Notes: a model not told the origin generated them from the sequence alone. Positions 12,551 to 23,149 are shown, counted from the first letter of the stretch. The stretch: 64,000 bases of DNA from Carposina sasakii (GCA_014607495.2 CP053150.1:6530495-6594494), one strand, 5' to 3'. A program made the numbers and translations.

Positions 12551-12823
12551 TTTTAACCGACTTCAAATAAAGGAGGAGGTTCTCAATTCGTCTGTAGGTA
12601 TGTATAATATTTTTTTTATGTATGTTCACCGATATTTCCGTCAATTATAGACGGATTAAATTTTTTTTTTTTGTTGGATAGAGTTCACTTCTGAGGTGGT
12701 CCCTTTTCACCAGGTCAGGATCTGATGGAATCCAGGAGAAATCTAGGGCAACCACCGAAAATTGAATGCTCGTATGGTGCTTTTGTTACGTAATCATGTC
12801 TTACTCAGGTATATGTTTCAGGG

Positions 12824-13441
12824 TGTCAACATCTAATGCTGCTGTGCTGATGATGAAACTACAGAACTCCTTAACGGTTAGGAGTTGGGAGACAGTACTG
12901 CAATTGGTCGATGAAAACTATTTAGTAGTATATAAGGCTAACGTGTTACTTGAATCAATATCTGATGCTGCTGTGCTGATGATGAAGCTACAGAACTCCT
13001 TAACGGTCAGGAGTTGGGAGACAGTACTGCAATTGGTCGATGAAAACTATTTAGTAGTATCTAGGGCTAACGTGTTACTTGAATCAACATCTGATGCTGC
13101 TGTGCTGATGATGAAGCTACAGAACTCCTTAACGGTTAGGAGTTGGGAGACAGTACAGCAATTGGTCGATGAAAACTATTTAGTAGTATGTAGGGCTGAC
13201 GTGTTACTTGAATCAACATCTGATGCTGCTGTGCTGATGATGAAGCTACAGAACTCCACAGTACTGCAATTGGTCGATGGAAACTATTTATTAGTGTGTA
13301 GGGCAAACGTGTAACTCGAGTCAACATCTGATGCTGCTGTGCTGATGATGAAGCTACAGAACTCCTTAATGGTTAGGAGTCGGGAGACAGTACTGCAATT
13401 GGTCGATGGAAACTATATATGTAGGGCTAACGTGATACTTA
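12824..13441 (+). repeat. 129-bp tandem repeat array A (about 5 units)
   Basis: Units start near CATCTGATGCTGCTGTGCTG and contain GTTAGGAGTTGGGAGACAGT and TTGGTCGATGAAAACTATTT. The period is 129 bp (43 codons), so one frame stays open through several units. The fourth unit has lost about 30 bp, and the last unit diverges into TACTTATACGGGTAGG. The same repeat forms array B at 25667-26815 in reverse. Confidence 0.9.
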
Positions 13442-13709
13442 TACGGGTAGGTACTACTCCTGAGATAGTATCGATGAAATCCTTAAGTATACAGGATGTT
13501 TTTTCGTTGCCACCCTTAACGAAGGGTACGTACTCTATACATCAAATAAAGTAAGTTTATGCCAAAAAAAAACTGAGAAACGATCTAAATTTTTTTGAAA
13601 CAATATTTTTATTACTTATCGGGCGAAATTTTTAAGTGTCCAGTGGTTATGCTAGTTTTTTCATAGACAGATATTAATTATTTCTCGTGAAAAAATTTTG
13701 CTACGCGCG

Positions 13710-14020
13710 TGTTAGCGACGAGCTCATATAATATTTTTATATATTTTATTCTAATTTGTTTATATATTTTTCATAATTTTAGAATAGTACTACATTTAAA
13801 TGCGAGTGCGTGTGACGTCACGAGGGCCATCTTGTTAAAGCTACGTTGGTTGGCTACCAGTCTTCGGCCATCCATGACGACACACGGACCCGCGCACCGC
13901 GACCCCGCAAATTGCCCAAAATTTGTATTAGTTTTACCGTGTGCTTCTCAAAATATACGAGTATTCCTAAATCTATCGTACGTGTTTTGTGTTCACCCAA
14001 GGAGTGTTTTAGCGCCTACA
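13710..14020 (+). repeat. Bel/Pao 5' LTR
   Basis: 311 bp from TGTTAGCGACGAGCTC to AGTGTTTTAGCGCCTACA, with no difference seen from the 3' copy. An AT-rich first third gives way to a GC-richer part containing TGACGTCA, a CRE-like palindrome. Confidence 0.95.
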
Positions 14021-14022
14021 AA

Positions 14023-14040
14023 GTGGTCATTCGGCCGGAT
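14023..14040 (+). promoter_or_regulatory. candidate primer binding site
   Basis: TGGTCATTCGGCCGGATT begins two bases after the 5' LTR, where minus-strand priming would start. The priming tRNA is not identified. Confidence 0.5.
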
Positions 14041-14066
14041 TTCCGTTCCACACTCCGCCAGTGAAA

Positions 14067-17000
14067 ATGGTGAACACGCGTAGTACTATACGCAAAAACC
14101 GGGAACAGGATAGCCAACTCGCACAGCAAGTCCTCCCACAGCAGCTTACTAGAGAAGACAACCTGGTGGACGAAAATATGCGTACTCCAACTGCCATCGA
14201 CGCGGTAAGCGTTATTCCAGGTAGTTCAATAAAAGCGGAACATTTACCGCCGCGGGTACCCGTACACCGCTCGAAGACGAAGTCAAATTCTACTTCATCG
14301 TCGTTTATGGCTAGAAAGAAGCAGCTGGAACTTGAAGCAGCTAAAGCTAAAGCCCAAATCCAGATGGATCTTGTTGAAAAACAATTAGAGGCGGACTTAG
14401 CAAACCTGGAGGAAGAAAAATACAGTTCACACCGTGACCAGAGCACCGACAAAAATAGCGAAGTGGAGAAATGGTTAGAAAGCAGCCAGCACGAACTGCA
14501 TCACGCACAGCAAGCCCCCCAGATTGGTACACAACCGGGCGAGCCGTGCCCGCCAGTGGTATCTGACCCTGGCACTGTAGGGACAGTTCACATGCTCGCC
14601 AGCGCACTGAAGGACCTAGCCGCCGCCTCCACCAGCAATAGACCTAATACCAACCTGCTCAGCCGCATATGCACACCCAGAGACCTACCCTCTTTTTCTG
14701 GAGATCCATTACAGTGGCTGCAATTCAGACAGGCCTATGAAGAGTCTACACAGGTGTGTGGTTTTACCCAGAAGGAAAACTTATGGAGACTAAGGAAGTG
14801 TCTACACGGCCCTGCACATGATGCCGTCTCAGCTCTCATGATAAGTGCCACATCACCCGATCAAGTGATTAAAACTTTAGAGCTACGTTTTGGTAATCCA
14901 GACTGCATCATATCCAGGATTATACAGGACCTGAAAAAGCTTCCACCTATGTCACAAGAATATCACAAGGATATAATTCCATTCTCTGTGAAAGTGCAGA
15001 ATTTTATTGCAGCCGTTCATGCCGTCGGCCGTAAGGAGTATCTGCAAGGAGTACATTTATCTACAATAATAATATCAAAATTACCAGCTTTACTTGTATC
15101 AAAGTGGTCTGACTACAGTTTCCCTATTATAAATGAAGACAAGAAGTCACGTTTGGAAATATTATCAGATTTCCTACACCATGAAGCGGTAAAAATAACG
15201 ACCACTGCCAACTTATATTTATCGGATACAAGAAGCTACAACTACAATCAACAACAACAAAACAAATACAATCACAATACAAATCGTTCACAGACAGTGT
15301 TAGTGCAATCCGTCGCGAGTGAAAATCAGTGTCGTTTTTGCAGTATCGGTAATCATAAATTAATTGAGTGTAAAAAGTTTAAAAAGGCGTTACGTAAAGA
15401 TAGATGGCGTCATGTCAAGCGTTATAATTTATGTATAAAATGTTTAGTGTCGCGTCACGACCGAGAAACGTGTCCTGCGGCCGCCTGTGATAGGGACGGC
15501 TGCGGCGGGGCGCACCACCGGCTGATGCATTACAATATCAACATAAACAACGCGCCGAGTAACAGTAATAGTGGCCAGCCGCCGCCGCCGCCTTCGCCTG
15601 CCACAGAGACGGTAACGCACATTAATAATACCTTTTGTAATAAAGTTTTGCTTAAAGTGGTACCTATCAATATTCATGGCCCTAATGGCATAATTAGCAC
15701 AACCGCTTTAATTGATGACGGTTCTACCGTGACACTGATATGTAACGAGCTCGCTTCCCGCGCCGGCCTGAGCGGGCGCAGCGAAACCATGCGCGTGAGC
15801 GGTGCGTGGAGCGAAAGTGATTTAGTATGTGATACTATTGCAATGTCTATAAATTTATCCGATGTAAATAATACTAAAATATTTACTATAAATGCACGTA
15901 GTGTAACTAATTTAAGTTTGCCAGTACAAGATATGTCAATAGTTAATTTTGATAAATTTGCCCACTTAGGAAAGTTAAAAGATAAATTATTATGTTGTAA
16001 TATGCAATGTGAACCTAAAGTTTTAATCGGGCAAGATAACTACCATTTGTTATTACCATTAGAAGTGTGTGTAGGTAAAATTAATGAGCCGTCCGCTACG
16101 CGCACCCCCTTAGGTTGGTCAGTACACGGATGTGTGCGCGCGCCGCACGCAGCCGGCCGCGCCGGCCGCTCCGCGAGTGTACTGCTAGCCACGCTGCGGG
16201 ACCTGCACGACGAGGTGCAGCGGTTCTTTAGCATAGACGCGTTAGGAGTGGCAGGTAAGCCTCGTGAGAACGCAGGCGACGTCCGCGCCCTAGCTCAGCT
16301 CGAGAAATCTGCGACTTTCGTCATGGGCCGGTGGGAAGTAGGTCTGCCGTGGAAGGACGAGTATTGCAAGATGCCAGACAGTTATCCTAACGCTCTGACT
16401 CGACTGAAAGGAGTGGAAAAGAAGATGAGTGTTAACCCTGCCTACGCCCAAAGGTACGTTGAACGCGTAAATCATTTATTTATAAACGACTTCGCGAAGG
16501 AATTGGTAGACGCTCAACCCACGGCTAAAACGTGGTATTTACCTCACTTTGGGGTAGATAATCCCAATAAAAACAAACTACGTTTAGTGTTTGACGCTGC
16601 GGCTTGCAGCCGCGGAGTTTCGCTAAATGACTATCTACTTAAGGGTCCCGACCTACTCGCCTCACTGTTCGGCATTATGATACGATTTAGAGAGAACAGA
16701 GTAGCTGTGGCCGGTGACATAAAAGATATGTTTTTGAAGGTGAAAATTCGATCTGAAGATCAAAACGCGTTAAGGTTTCTGTGGAGGGGTGATCCCGCAC
16801 AGCAGGTAAAAACCTTTGCTATGACGTCACTTATATTCGGTGCGAATTGCTCCCCGTTTATCGCCCAATTCGTAAAGAATTTAAATGCTAAAAGATTCGC
16901 ATCGACTATGCCGTCAGCTGTAGCGGCTATATGCGAGCAGCACTTTATGGATGACTACCTAGATAGCCTACCGGACGAAAGCACTGCCATACAAAAGGTA

Positions 17001-18152
17001 AAGAATATTATTTATATCCACAAACAAGGCGACTTCGAAATGCGCAACTGGATAAGTAACAGTCAAGCGGTATTGGACAGTTTATCGAAGGAAACCTTGG
17101 GCACGTCGACTTTAAAGTTTAAAGTCGATCAGCAGTACGAAGGCGAGCGTGCGCTCGGTTTAATTTGGTATCCCGCCGAAGATTTGTTAGGTTTCGACAT
17201 GTCATTGAAGCGAATACCGCAGCACATGATTGAAGGCAAACAGAAACCCACTAAACGTATTATGCTTAAAATTGTTATGTCTATATTTGATGTTTTTGGG
17301 TTTTTGTCACCATTCACTGTACAAGGCAGGATTATGCTTCAAGACACGTGGAAATCTGGCATTGAATGGGATGAATCTATATCGGACGATATCTATAGCA
17401 AGTGGTGTGTATGGATCGATCTACTGAAACAAATAGGTAATGTTCGCATTCCTCGTTGGTATCAGGGATCTATAGGTGCAAGCGAGAAGGCAGATAGTGC
17501 CACAGCATGTGCGCAACACGTGCCGCCGATCCCGCCAATCCCCACCAACGGTCTACTACGAAGCTGCTACGCGACTGCTACGCCGCCGACTACGAACCTA
17601 CAGGTAAACAACATAACAGGCGAGCGAGGTTATAGCAACCTACAGTTGCATATATTTAGCGATGCATCTACAAAGGCGATGTGCGCGGTGGCCTACTGGC
17701 GCTGGAATAATAACGGTGCAGTATTTATGTCGTTTATAGCTAGTAAATGTCGTGTTGCGCCCGTAAAACCAATCACAGTGCCGCGATTGGAATTGCAGGC
17801 CGCGCTGTTAGCCGGCAGACTAGCTTACACGATACAGAAGGAGCAAAATATGACTACAAATCAACGATATTTTTGGTGTGACTCCACTACTGTATTACAC
17901 TGGATAGGTAATAATGCGCGTAAGTATAACACTTTCGTAGCGAACCGTTTAGGAGAAATCGACGAACTTACACGCGCGGACGAATGGAGATATGTACCTA
18001 CGAAACTTAATGTCGCCGACATCGCCACGAGGGAAGTCTATGATACTTCTACGTTTGAAAATGAATGGTTTAAAGGGCCGTCATTTTGTACGGCGATGAG
18101 TCTTCGTGGCCACGAGACTGCACAAAGCCGGAAGTGTGCGACGCAAACCTAG
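14067..18152 (+). CDS. Bel/Pao gag-protease-RT-RNase H polyprotein (integrase out of frame)
   Basis: I take the ATG at 14067 as the start (MVNTRS...), the first ATG of the open frame. Residues are approximate. A coiled, charged N-terminus at 70-145. A DUF1759-like capsid region from about 207 (LPSFSGDPLQWLQF). Two zinc knuckles near 422 and 452 (CRFCSIGNHKLIEC; CIKCLVSRHDRETC). A retroviral-type aspartyl protease near 548 (ALIDDGSTVT). The Pao-type reverse transcriptase has FGANCSPF and a catalytic FMDDY box near 959. RNase H begins near 1195 (IFSDAST). The frame ends at 18150 after a shift: conserved sequence following WFKGPSF continues in another frame because the T run at 18084-18087 appears one base short. 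Bel/Pao elements normally have one gag-pol frame, so this is a break, not an overlap by design. Confidence 0.9.
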   Translation: MVNTRSTIRKNREQDSQLAQQVLPQQLTREDNLVDENMRTPTAIDAVSVIPGSSIKAEHLPPRVPVHRSKTKSNSTSSSFMARKKQLELEAAKAKAQIQMDLVEKQLEADLANLEEEKYSSHRDQSTDKNSEVEKWLESSQHELHHAQQAPQIGTQPGEPCPPVVSDPGTVGTVHMLASALKDLAAASTSNRPNTNLLSRICTPRDLPSFSGDPLQWLQFRQAYEESTQVCGFTQKENLWRLRKCLHGPAHDAVSALMISATSPDQVIKTLELRFGNPDCIISRIIQDLKKLPPMSQEYHKDIIPFSVKVQNFIAAVHAVGRKEYLQGVHLSTIIISKLPALLVSKWSDYSFPIINEDKKSRLEILSDFLHHEAVKITTTANLYLSDTRSYNYNQQQQNKYNHNTNRSQTVLVQSVASENQCRFCSIGNHKLIECKKFKKALRKDRWRHVKRYNLCIKCLVSRHDRETCPAAACDRDGCGGAHHRLMHYNININNAPSNSNSGQPPPPPSPATETVTHINNTFCNKVLLKVVPINIHGPNGIISTTALIDDGSTVTLICNELASRAGLSGRSETMRVSGAWSESDLVCDTIAMSINLSDVNNTKIFTINARSVTNLSLPVQDMSIVNFDKFAHLGKLKDKLLCCNMQCEPKVLIGQDNYHLLLPLEVCVGKINEPSATRTPLGWSVHGCVRAPHAAGRAGRSASVLLATLRDLHDEVQRFFSIDALGVAGKPRENAGDVRALAQLEKSATFVMGRWEVGLPWKDEYCKMPDSYPNALTRLKGVEKKMSVNPAYAQRYVERVNHLFINDFAKELVDAQPTAKTWYLPHFGVDNPNKNKLRLVFDAAACSRGVSLNDYLLKGPDLLASLFGIMIRFRENRVAVAGDIKDMFLKVKIRSEDQNALRFLWRGDPAQQVKTFAMTSLIFGANCSPFIAQFVKNLNAKRFASTMPSAVAAICEQHFMDDYLDSLPDESTAIQKVKNIIYIHKQGDFEMRNWISNSQAVLDSLSKETLGTSTLKFKVDQQYEGERALGLIWYPAEDLLGFDMSLKRIPQHMIEGKQKPTKRIMLKIVMSIFDVFGFLSPFTVQGRIMLQDTWKSGIEWDESISDDIYSKWCVWIDLLKQIGNVRIPRWYQGSIGASEKADSATACAQHVPPIPPIPTNGLLRSCYATATPPTTNLQVNNITGERGYSNLQLHIFSDASTKAMCAVAYWRWNNNGAVFMSFIASKCRVAPVKPITVPRLELQAALLAGRLAYTIQKEQNMTTNQRYFWCDSTTVLHWIGNNARKYNTFVANRLGEIDELTRADEWRYVPTKLNVADIATREVYDTSTFENEWFKGPSFCTAMSLRGHETAQSRKCATQT

Positions 18153-19576
18153 AATGCGTAAACATTATTAGTACGGATATAAATGAAAGGGTTTGTTTAC
18201 CAGTACCTGATCCGGAGCGGTTTTCCTCATGGCTGAGACTGCAGCGATCCATGGCGGCCGTGCTAAGGTTTGTGGGTAAATTAAGGAGGCAAACTCATGA
18301 TTTTTCCAAATATATGGAAGAGGCGGAGAGGCTGTTGCTGAAGTATGCCCAAGCGGAGTCCTTTTGTAAAGAACTTACGTCTGTAAGAAGAAATAAAAGC
18401 ATAGATAAAGATAGTAAGCTACTTACCTTATCTTCTGTGATGGATGAACATGGACTACTCCGCGTTGGTGGCAGGATCGATGCTGCAGTTGATGTCACAC
18501 CTGAAATAAAAAGACCCGTGATCCTAGATGGGCGGCACCATCTCACCAGGCTCCTCGTGCGGCACCACCACATTGCAGCCGCGCACGGGAACCAGGAGAC
18601 CGTCGTAAATAACCTGAAACAGAAATACTGGATAATTAGATTGAGGCCTACAGTCAAGTATGTGGCTTCAAAGTGTATGTTTTGTAGAATTAAAAAGGCA
18701 AAACCTGTGGTACCCAGGATGGGTGACTTACCTGCCGGTCGCATAGCTCACCACCAGCGTCCATTCACGCACTGTGGACTGGACTTGTTTGGTCCTATGG
18801 AAGTAACAGTAGGAAGAAGACGAGAAAAAAGATATGGAGTAATCTTTACTTGCCTTACTGTAAGGGCGATTCATCTAGAAATCGTACACTCCCTTACCAC
18901 CGACTCACTCTTGATGGCACTGCGACGCATGGCTGCAAGGCGGGGCTGGCCGCTCTGTCTGTATTCAGATAACGGCACTAACCTGAAGGGCGCCGACAAC
19001 GAGCTAAAGAGGTCCATACTGGAACTCGATAAGGAAGTACTGGAAGGAGAAGCAGTAAATAAGGGCACACAGTGGAAGTTCATTCCGCCCGTTAGTCCCC
19101 ACTGGGGTGGGGCATGGGAGAGACTCATTCGAAGCGTCAAAACCTCGCTTAAAGTGATATTGTCAGAACGCGCTCCACGAGATGAAGTTCTTTTGACACT
19201 AATGGCAGAAGTGGAAGGCATTGTCAATTGTCGGCCCTTGACGCATGTCTCCGTTGAAGTCGGTAGTAGCGAGTCCTTAACGCCGAACCATTTTCTTATA
19301 GGTAGTTCTTCTAACTTACCTGTCCAGGGTGCATTCGATGACTCAGACCTGTACCTACGGAAACAATGGCGGAAGGCACAACGGCTAGCAGACATGTTCT
19401 GGCGGCGATGGGTTCGCGAGATCCTACCCGAGATGTTACCACGGCGAAAGTGGAACCAGGAGCAAGACTCTTTACAAGTAGGTGATCTTGTTTTTATTGT
19501 TGACCCCGACTCACCTCGCAACGTGTGGCCGAGAGGTGCTATTGAGCATGTGTTCCGGGAAAAGACGGACGGGTAA
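18086..19576 (+). CDS. Bel/Pao integrase portion of pol
   Basis: Continues gag-pol in the -1 frame; the ATG at 18086 is only the first in this frame and probably not a start. It holds a zinc-binding HHCC-like segment (RHHHIAAAHGNQE .. CMFCRIKK), the DDE integrase core with THCGLDLFGP, YSDNGTNLKG and SPHWGGAWERLIRS, and a DUF5641-like C-terminal part (QWRKAQRLADMFW..WVREILPEML). A TAA at 19574 is premature: typical tail sequence resumes in another frame after a probable one-base deletion near 19553 and runs to about 19660. With two single-base losses, this copy should not make full-length pol unless the losses are sequencing errors. Confidence 0.88.
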   Translation: MYGDESSWPRDCTKPEVCDANLECVNIISTDINERVCLPVPDPERFSSWLRLQRSMAAVLRFVGKLRRQTHDFSKYMEEAERLLLKYAQAESFCKELTSVRRNKSIDKDSKLLTLSSVMDEHGLLRVGGRIDAAVDVTPEIKRPVILDGRHHLTRLLVRHHHIAAAHGNQETVVNNLKQKYWIIRLRPTVKYVASKCMFCRIKKAKPVVPRMGDLPAGRIAHHQRPFTHCGLDLFGPMEVTVGRRREKRYGVIFTCLTVRAIHLEIVHSLTTDSLLMALRRMAARRGWPLCLYSDNGTNLKGADNELKRSILELDKEVLEGEAVNKGTQWKFIPPVSPHWGGAWERLIRSVKTSLKVILSERAPRDEVLLTLMAEVEGIVNCRPLTHVSVEVGSSESLTPNHFLIGSSSNLPVQGAFDDSDLYLRKQWRKAQRLADMFWRRWVREILPEMLPRRKWNQEQDSLQVGDLVFIVDPDSPRNVWPRGAIEHVFREKTDG

Positions 19577-19670
19577 GACTAGTGGCAGTGCGCACCAATT
19601 CTGGACTGCTAAAGCGATCTGTGGCGCGCGTCGCTAAGATCCCTTTGTTAGGTGAGTGCTGTACCAGCAC

Positions 19671-19682
19671 TGGGGTGGGGCG
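19671..19682 (+). promoter_or_regulatory. polypurine tract
   Basis: TGGGGTGGGGCG immediately upstream of the 3' LTR, the expected plus-strand priming site. Confidence 0.7.
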
Positions 19683-19993
19683 TGTTAGCGACGAGCTCAT
19701 ATAATATTTTTATATATTTTATTCTAATTTGTTTATATATTTTTCATAATTTTAGAATAGTACTACATTTAAATGCGAGTGCGTGTGACGTCACGAGGGC
19801 CATCTTGTTAAAGCTACGTTGGTTGGCTACCAGTCTTCGGCCATCCATGACGACACACGGACCCGCGCACCGCGACCCCGCAAATTGCCCAAAATTTGTA
19901 TTAGTTTTACCGTGTGCTTCTCAAAATATACGAGTATTCCTAAATCTATCGTACGTGTTTTGTGTTCACCCAAGGAGTGTTTTAGCGCCTACA
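19683..19993 (+). repeat. Bel/Pao 3' LTR
   Basis: 311 bp and, as far as I can read, identical to 13710-14020, followed by the GCGCG target duplication. Confidence 0.95.
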
Positions 19994-20287
19994 GCGCGTC
20001 TATGTGCATTTATGCAGAAAAACGCAGTCTATTTTCTCAACTTTGGACCCTAATATTTTGGGAACCAGACACTTCCCAGGTATGCTTCCAAGGAGATAAA
20101 TTATCGTGATGATGTGGAGATTACGTAGTTTTCGGGAACGTTGACGACCAAAAATCAGCCTATATAAACTAGCATCTATAAGTCCACAACGCATTAACAC
20201 AACTAAAAATCGAGAAATAAAATGACTTTAAAAAAATTAACCGACTTCAAACTTTAACTAAAAAGCGATAAATAACGTAACTACTAT

Positions 20288-21980
20288 TCAACTGTGTAGA
20301 CTTTGACATTTTATTGGGTATCCTCGGCTCTCTTAACGTCTCTCCTGAGGCTGTAGCCTGGTTTAATACTTACCTCAGAGGGCGCGTGCAGTGTATACGT
20401 TCGGACGAGTTTTCATCTGACTGGTGTGAGCTTGCTACAGGTGTACCGCAGGGTGGCGTTCTCTCTCCTCTCTTGTTCTCAATTTTTATTAACTCTGTCA
20501 CCAGCCGACTATCTTCCTCTTTCCATCTTTACGCAGACGACTTGCAGATCTATCGGCACTTTAATGTTGAGGATGTCGGGACGGCCGTGGTACGGTTGAA
20601 TTTAGACTTGGATTGCCTTCGAGACTGGGCTAAGTCTTATGGCCTTCTTGTAAACCCTAATAAGTCTCAGGCTATAATAATTGGTAGCAAGTTTTTACAC
20701 AGCTCTCTTACTCGGCATGACGTTCCTGATCTTCTCTATAGTGGAACAGTGATACCATATTTAGATAAGGTTAAGAATCTAGGAATTACTATGGACCGTT
20801 TTCTATCTTGGTCGCCTCAGGTTGATGATGTGTGTAGAAAGGTGTTTGTCACTTTTCACTCCCTTAAGCGACTTCAAAGTTTTCTTCCTGTCAAAACCAA
20901 AATTTATTTGGCTCAATCCCTTATCCTCCCGTTACTTGACTATGCTGACGTTTGTTACCCCGATGCCAATGAGGAGCTGCTCGACAAACTTGAAAGACTT
21001 CAAAACTTGGGTATTCGTTACATCTACGGACTACGCAAGTATGATCACGTATCTCATTTTCGAAAAGAGCTGAAATGGCTCCCAATCAGATTTCGCCGGA
21101 ATGCACACATCTTATCGCTTTTATATAAAATTCTTTATATGTCGATTTCTCCTACTTATTTAAGTGAACGTTTTGAATACCTTTTCTCACGGGAGCGACC
21201 CTTAAGGTCAATGACTGCTTCTCTACTCAAAACTCCACGACATAATTCCGGAGCCTATCGGTATTCTTTTACTGTATATGCAATTAGACTGTGGAACTCA
21301 CTTCCGCACTCCATAAGAGACTCTCCGTCCATAGGCATTTTTAAAAATAGGCTAAGCAACCTATCTCTTCCTTAATTCTTTCACAGTGTTATTATCTGAT
21401 ATAGTTTGAATAGGTCACAATATAATGTTTGTATGTATTATATAGATAAATTAGTATGTAGTAGTATTATAGATATATATTTTATTATATATATGTATGT
21501 CTCTATTATGTATGTATCTAAGTAGATAATTAAGTATTGTTATTATTTAGTAAATATATTTATTTTGTGTTAAGTTTATTTATATTTTAATACGTGTGCA
21601 CATATGATATTCCTTTTATATATTATAAAATTTTCCTTTGTACTTAATGATTTATTAATGTCATGAATTTGGTGTAATAATAATAATAATATTTAGTGAA
21701 TTAATTTAATTTAATATAATTAGTAATTTTAATTTTAATGTAATTTAAATCTATTAATTTTAATGTAATTTAAATCTACTAACCATTTTATTTTACTGTA
21801 ACTTAACTAACCCATGGATCTTAGTTGTCCGAAATAAAGAATTTGAATTTGAATTTGAATTTAATGGTTTGCTGGAAGAAATCTCTTTTAGAGATAAGCT
21901 CGCCTTTGTACTATTTCTTTTACAACTTACTGTCTATGATAAAAATTTATGTGTACAATAAAGAATACTAAGAATACTAT
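20288..21980 (+). mobile_element. LINE insertion(s) flanked by TACTAT
   Basis: TACTAT at 20282-20287 recurs at 21975-21980, on either side of two consecutive LINE 3' ends. The first, with RT coding, ends in a (GAATTT)n tail at 21840-21863. The second is a short 3' end containing TTTTAGAGATAAGCTCGCC and TACAATAAAG (21864-21974). One LINE probably landed in the other, or both arrived together. Confidence 0.7.
20299..21375 (+). pseudogene. 5'-truncated LINE reverse transcriptase
   Basis: An open frame with no ATG at its beginning encodes the middle and C-terminal part of a non-LTR reverse transcriptase: GVPQGGVLSPLLFSIFIN, the catalytic LYADDLQIY box, the NPNKSQAIIIGS block, a LGITMD turn and thumb-like sequence ending NRLSNLSLP. 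The endonuclease and RT N-terminus are missing. The frame is otherwise intact, suggesting a fairly recent, dead-on-arrival insertion. The AT-rich 3' UTR ends CCGAAATAAAGAATTTGAAT. The 47575-48415 fragment shares this tail type. CR1/Jockey-like by general motif appearance; clade not proven. Confidence 0.85.
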
Positions 21981-22885
21981 CTATTATTTAAATATTTACA
22001 ACTTAATACCTAATACTTTAACAAAGTCATCGTTAACAATTTAAATATTCATAATTATCTCTTATTTTTTGGAGTCGGTGCCAGCCAAACAAATAAATGT
22101 AATTAAGAAAACTGACCGACACTAAAATTCACAGTAAAACCAAGAATAGGAAATTGCATTACCGCGTGCCCTGCCTACTACACCGTATTGTATTTTGCCG
22201 TGTGTGTAGCTTTGCGCGTCCATCAACACAACATACTACGTTACCTAGGCTGGCACCATAGAAATGTATGGAGATACCAAATCCCTGGCTGGCACCGACT
22301 CCAAAAAATAAGTGATAATTATAAATATTTAAATAGTTAAAGATGACTTTGTTTAAGTATTAGGTATTAAGTTGTAAATATTTTAATAATAGATAGTAGT
22401 TACGTTATTTATCGCTTTTTAGTAAAAGTTTGAAGTCGGTTAATTTTTTTTTTTTTTAAGTCATTATTTGCCGATTTATGTAATAGACGAAAAGATATTA
22501 ATTTCTTCTACCTGCCTACTTATATTTTAATAATAGATAGTACCTACTTTAATAAATGCTTTTCTGTATTAGCATAAATATTTAATTCTTAAGCCTTTTA
22601 TGTCCCTAACCCCCTAACCTCACCGTGGGCTACCAAGTAGACTGTCAGGATAACAAATGGGCCAATTTAACGGGCGATCCTTAAAAAACTTCGCTCGCCT
22701 CCGTAAATCCGGCGCGCGATCCACGTCAATTTACCCTTCTCTTGTTAATCAAGTGGAAAACACAATTTTTTAACGTTTATGCCCATACTTGACTTACCTA
22801 AATCCTAAAATTTTATCCATACGTCGTTTTACTGAGGTCGTCCTCACGTAGCAATTCATAATTGTCGATTTTCCTATTACCTACA

Positions 22886-23122
22886 TACAGAGTGTAACAG
22901 AAGGGGTATGTATGATACTATGAAAAAGTTCCATTACGAGTATAATTAAGAAAATCCATCCATATAATTTATGTCTTAAAACCACATGTTTTTTTAGATT
23001 GTATGAACACTCCTGAGATGCTCCAAGAATTCTGTTTATAACTTATTTGGAAAGATTAACATGTGATTTCGAGTCACGCTATTTTATTTAGCATAGCTAT
23101 TTTGGCTTAACCCCTTTTGTAC
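22886..23122. mobile_element. diverged MITE related to 1891-2154
   Basis: Starts TACAGAGTGTAACAGAAGGGGT and ends with GGCTTAACCCCTTTTGTAC. It includes ATGTGATTTCGAGTCACG, as at 2057 in the first copy. The arms pair only in part. Confidence 0.55.
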
Positions 23123-23149
23123 ATACCTACGTACGTACATCCTAAATGT

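Larger units (their letters stand above)
13710..19993 (+). mobile_element. Bel/Pao LTR retrotransposon, recent insertion
   Basis: Flanked by a 5-bp target duplication GCGCG (13705-13709 and 19994-19998). LTRs of 311 bp, TG...CA, read identical. A TGG-starting primer-binding-site candidate follows the 5' LTR and a G-rich polypurine tract precedes the 3' LTR. Between them lie gag-protease-RT-RNase H and integrase in Bel/Pao order. Two single-base frame breaks split the coding region (near 18084-18087 and 19553). No envelope gene is seen. It lies in the MITE at 13492-20160, so it is the youngest layer here. Confidence 0.95.
13492..20160 (+). mobile_element. MITE of ~380 bp, split by the Bel/Pao insertion
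   Basis: Runs from CAGGATGTTTTTTCGTTGCC to CCAAAAATCAGCC and is flanked by TATA on both sides. The locus at 38590-38612 reads AAGTATATAAACTAGC without the element, an empty site that fixes the ends and suggests a TA or TATA target duplication. About 380 bp remain after removing 13710-19998. Other copies: 25298-25661 (reverse); partial copies at 3783-3950, 32516-32590, 36896-37095 and 38331-38520. Confidence 0.8.
12553..22443 (+). mobile_element. composite non-autonomous element, copy A (interrupted)
   Basis: Begins TTAACCGACTTCAAA and ends with the complement TTTGAAGTCGGTTAA. In order it holds a leader containing GGAGGAGGTTCTCAATTCGT, a 129-bp tandem array (12824-13441), the MITE at 13492-20160 and a palindromic MITE at its right end (20237-22443). 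Removing the Bel/Pao insert and the LINE insert leaves about 1.9 kb. Copy B (24691-27077, opposite strand) has the same modules in the same order and about four more array units. The shared architecture shows the whole composite moves or spreads as a unit. No transposase is encoded. Right-end limits are fuzzy because homology continues past 22443 into AAGTCATTATTTGCCGATTT. Confidence 0.75.
20237..22443. mobile_element. palindromic MITE copy 1 (~0.5 kb without insert)
   Basis: TTAACCGACTTCAAACTTTAA at the left is mirrored by the right end AAGTTTGAAGTCGGTTAA. The arms carry GCGATAAATAACGTAACTA and TAATACCTAATACTTTAAC, and the inner borders read GGAGTCGGTGCCAGCC. The centre holds unrelated sequence shared with 24691-25216. 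LINE DNA at 20288-21980 splits the left arm. Confidence 0.85.

Noticed and set aside
12824..13441. CRISPR-like array
   Set aside because: Units are contiguous 129-bp tandem repeats with no unique spacers, in a eukaryotic genome.
18086..18152. Programmed -1 ribosomal frameshift between the two Bel/Pao frames
   Set aside because: Bel/Pao elements normally use one frame, the overlap lacks a clear slippery heptamer with a pseudoknot, and a second similar break near 19553 points to base losses.
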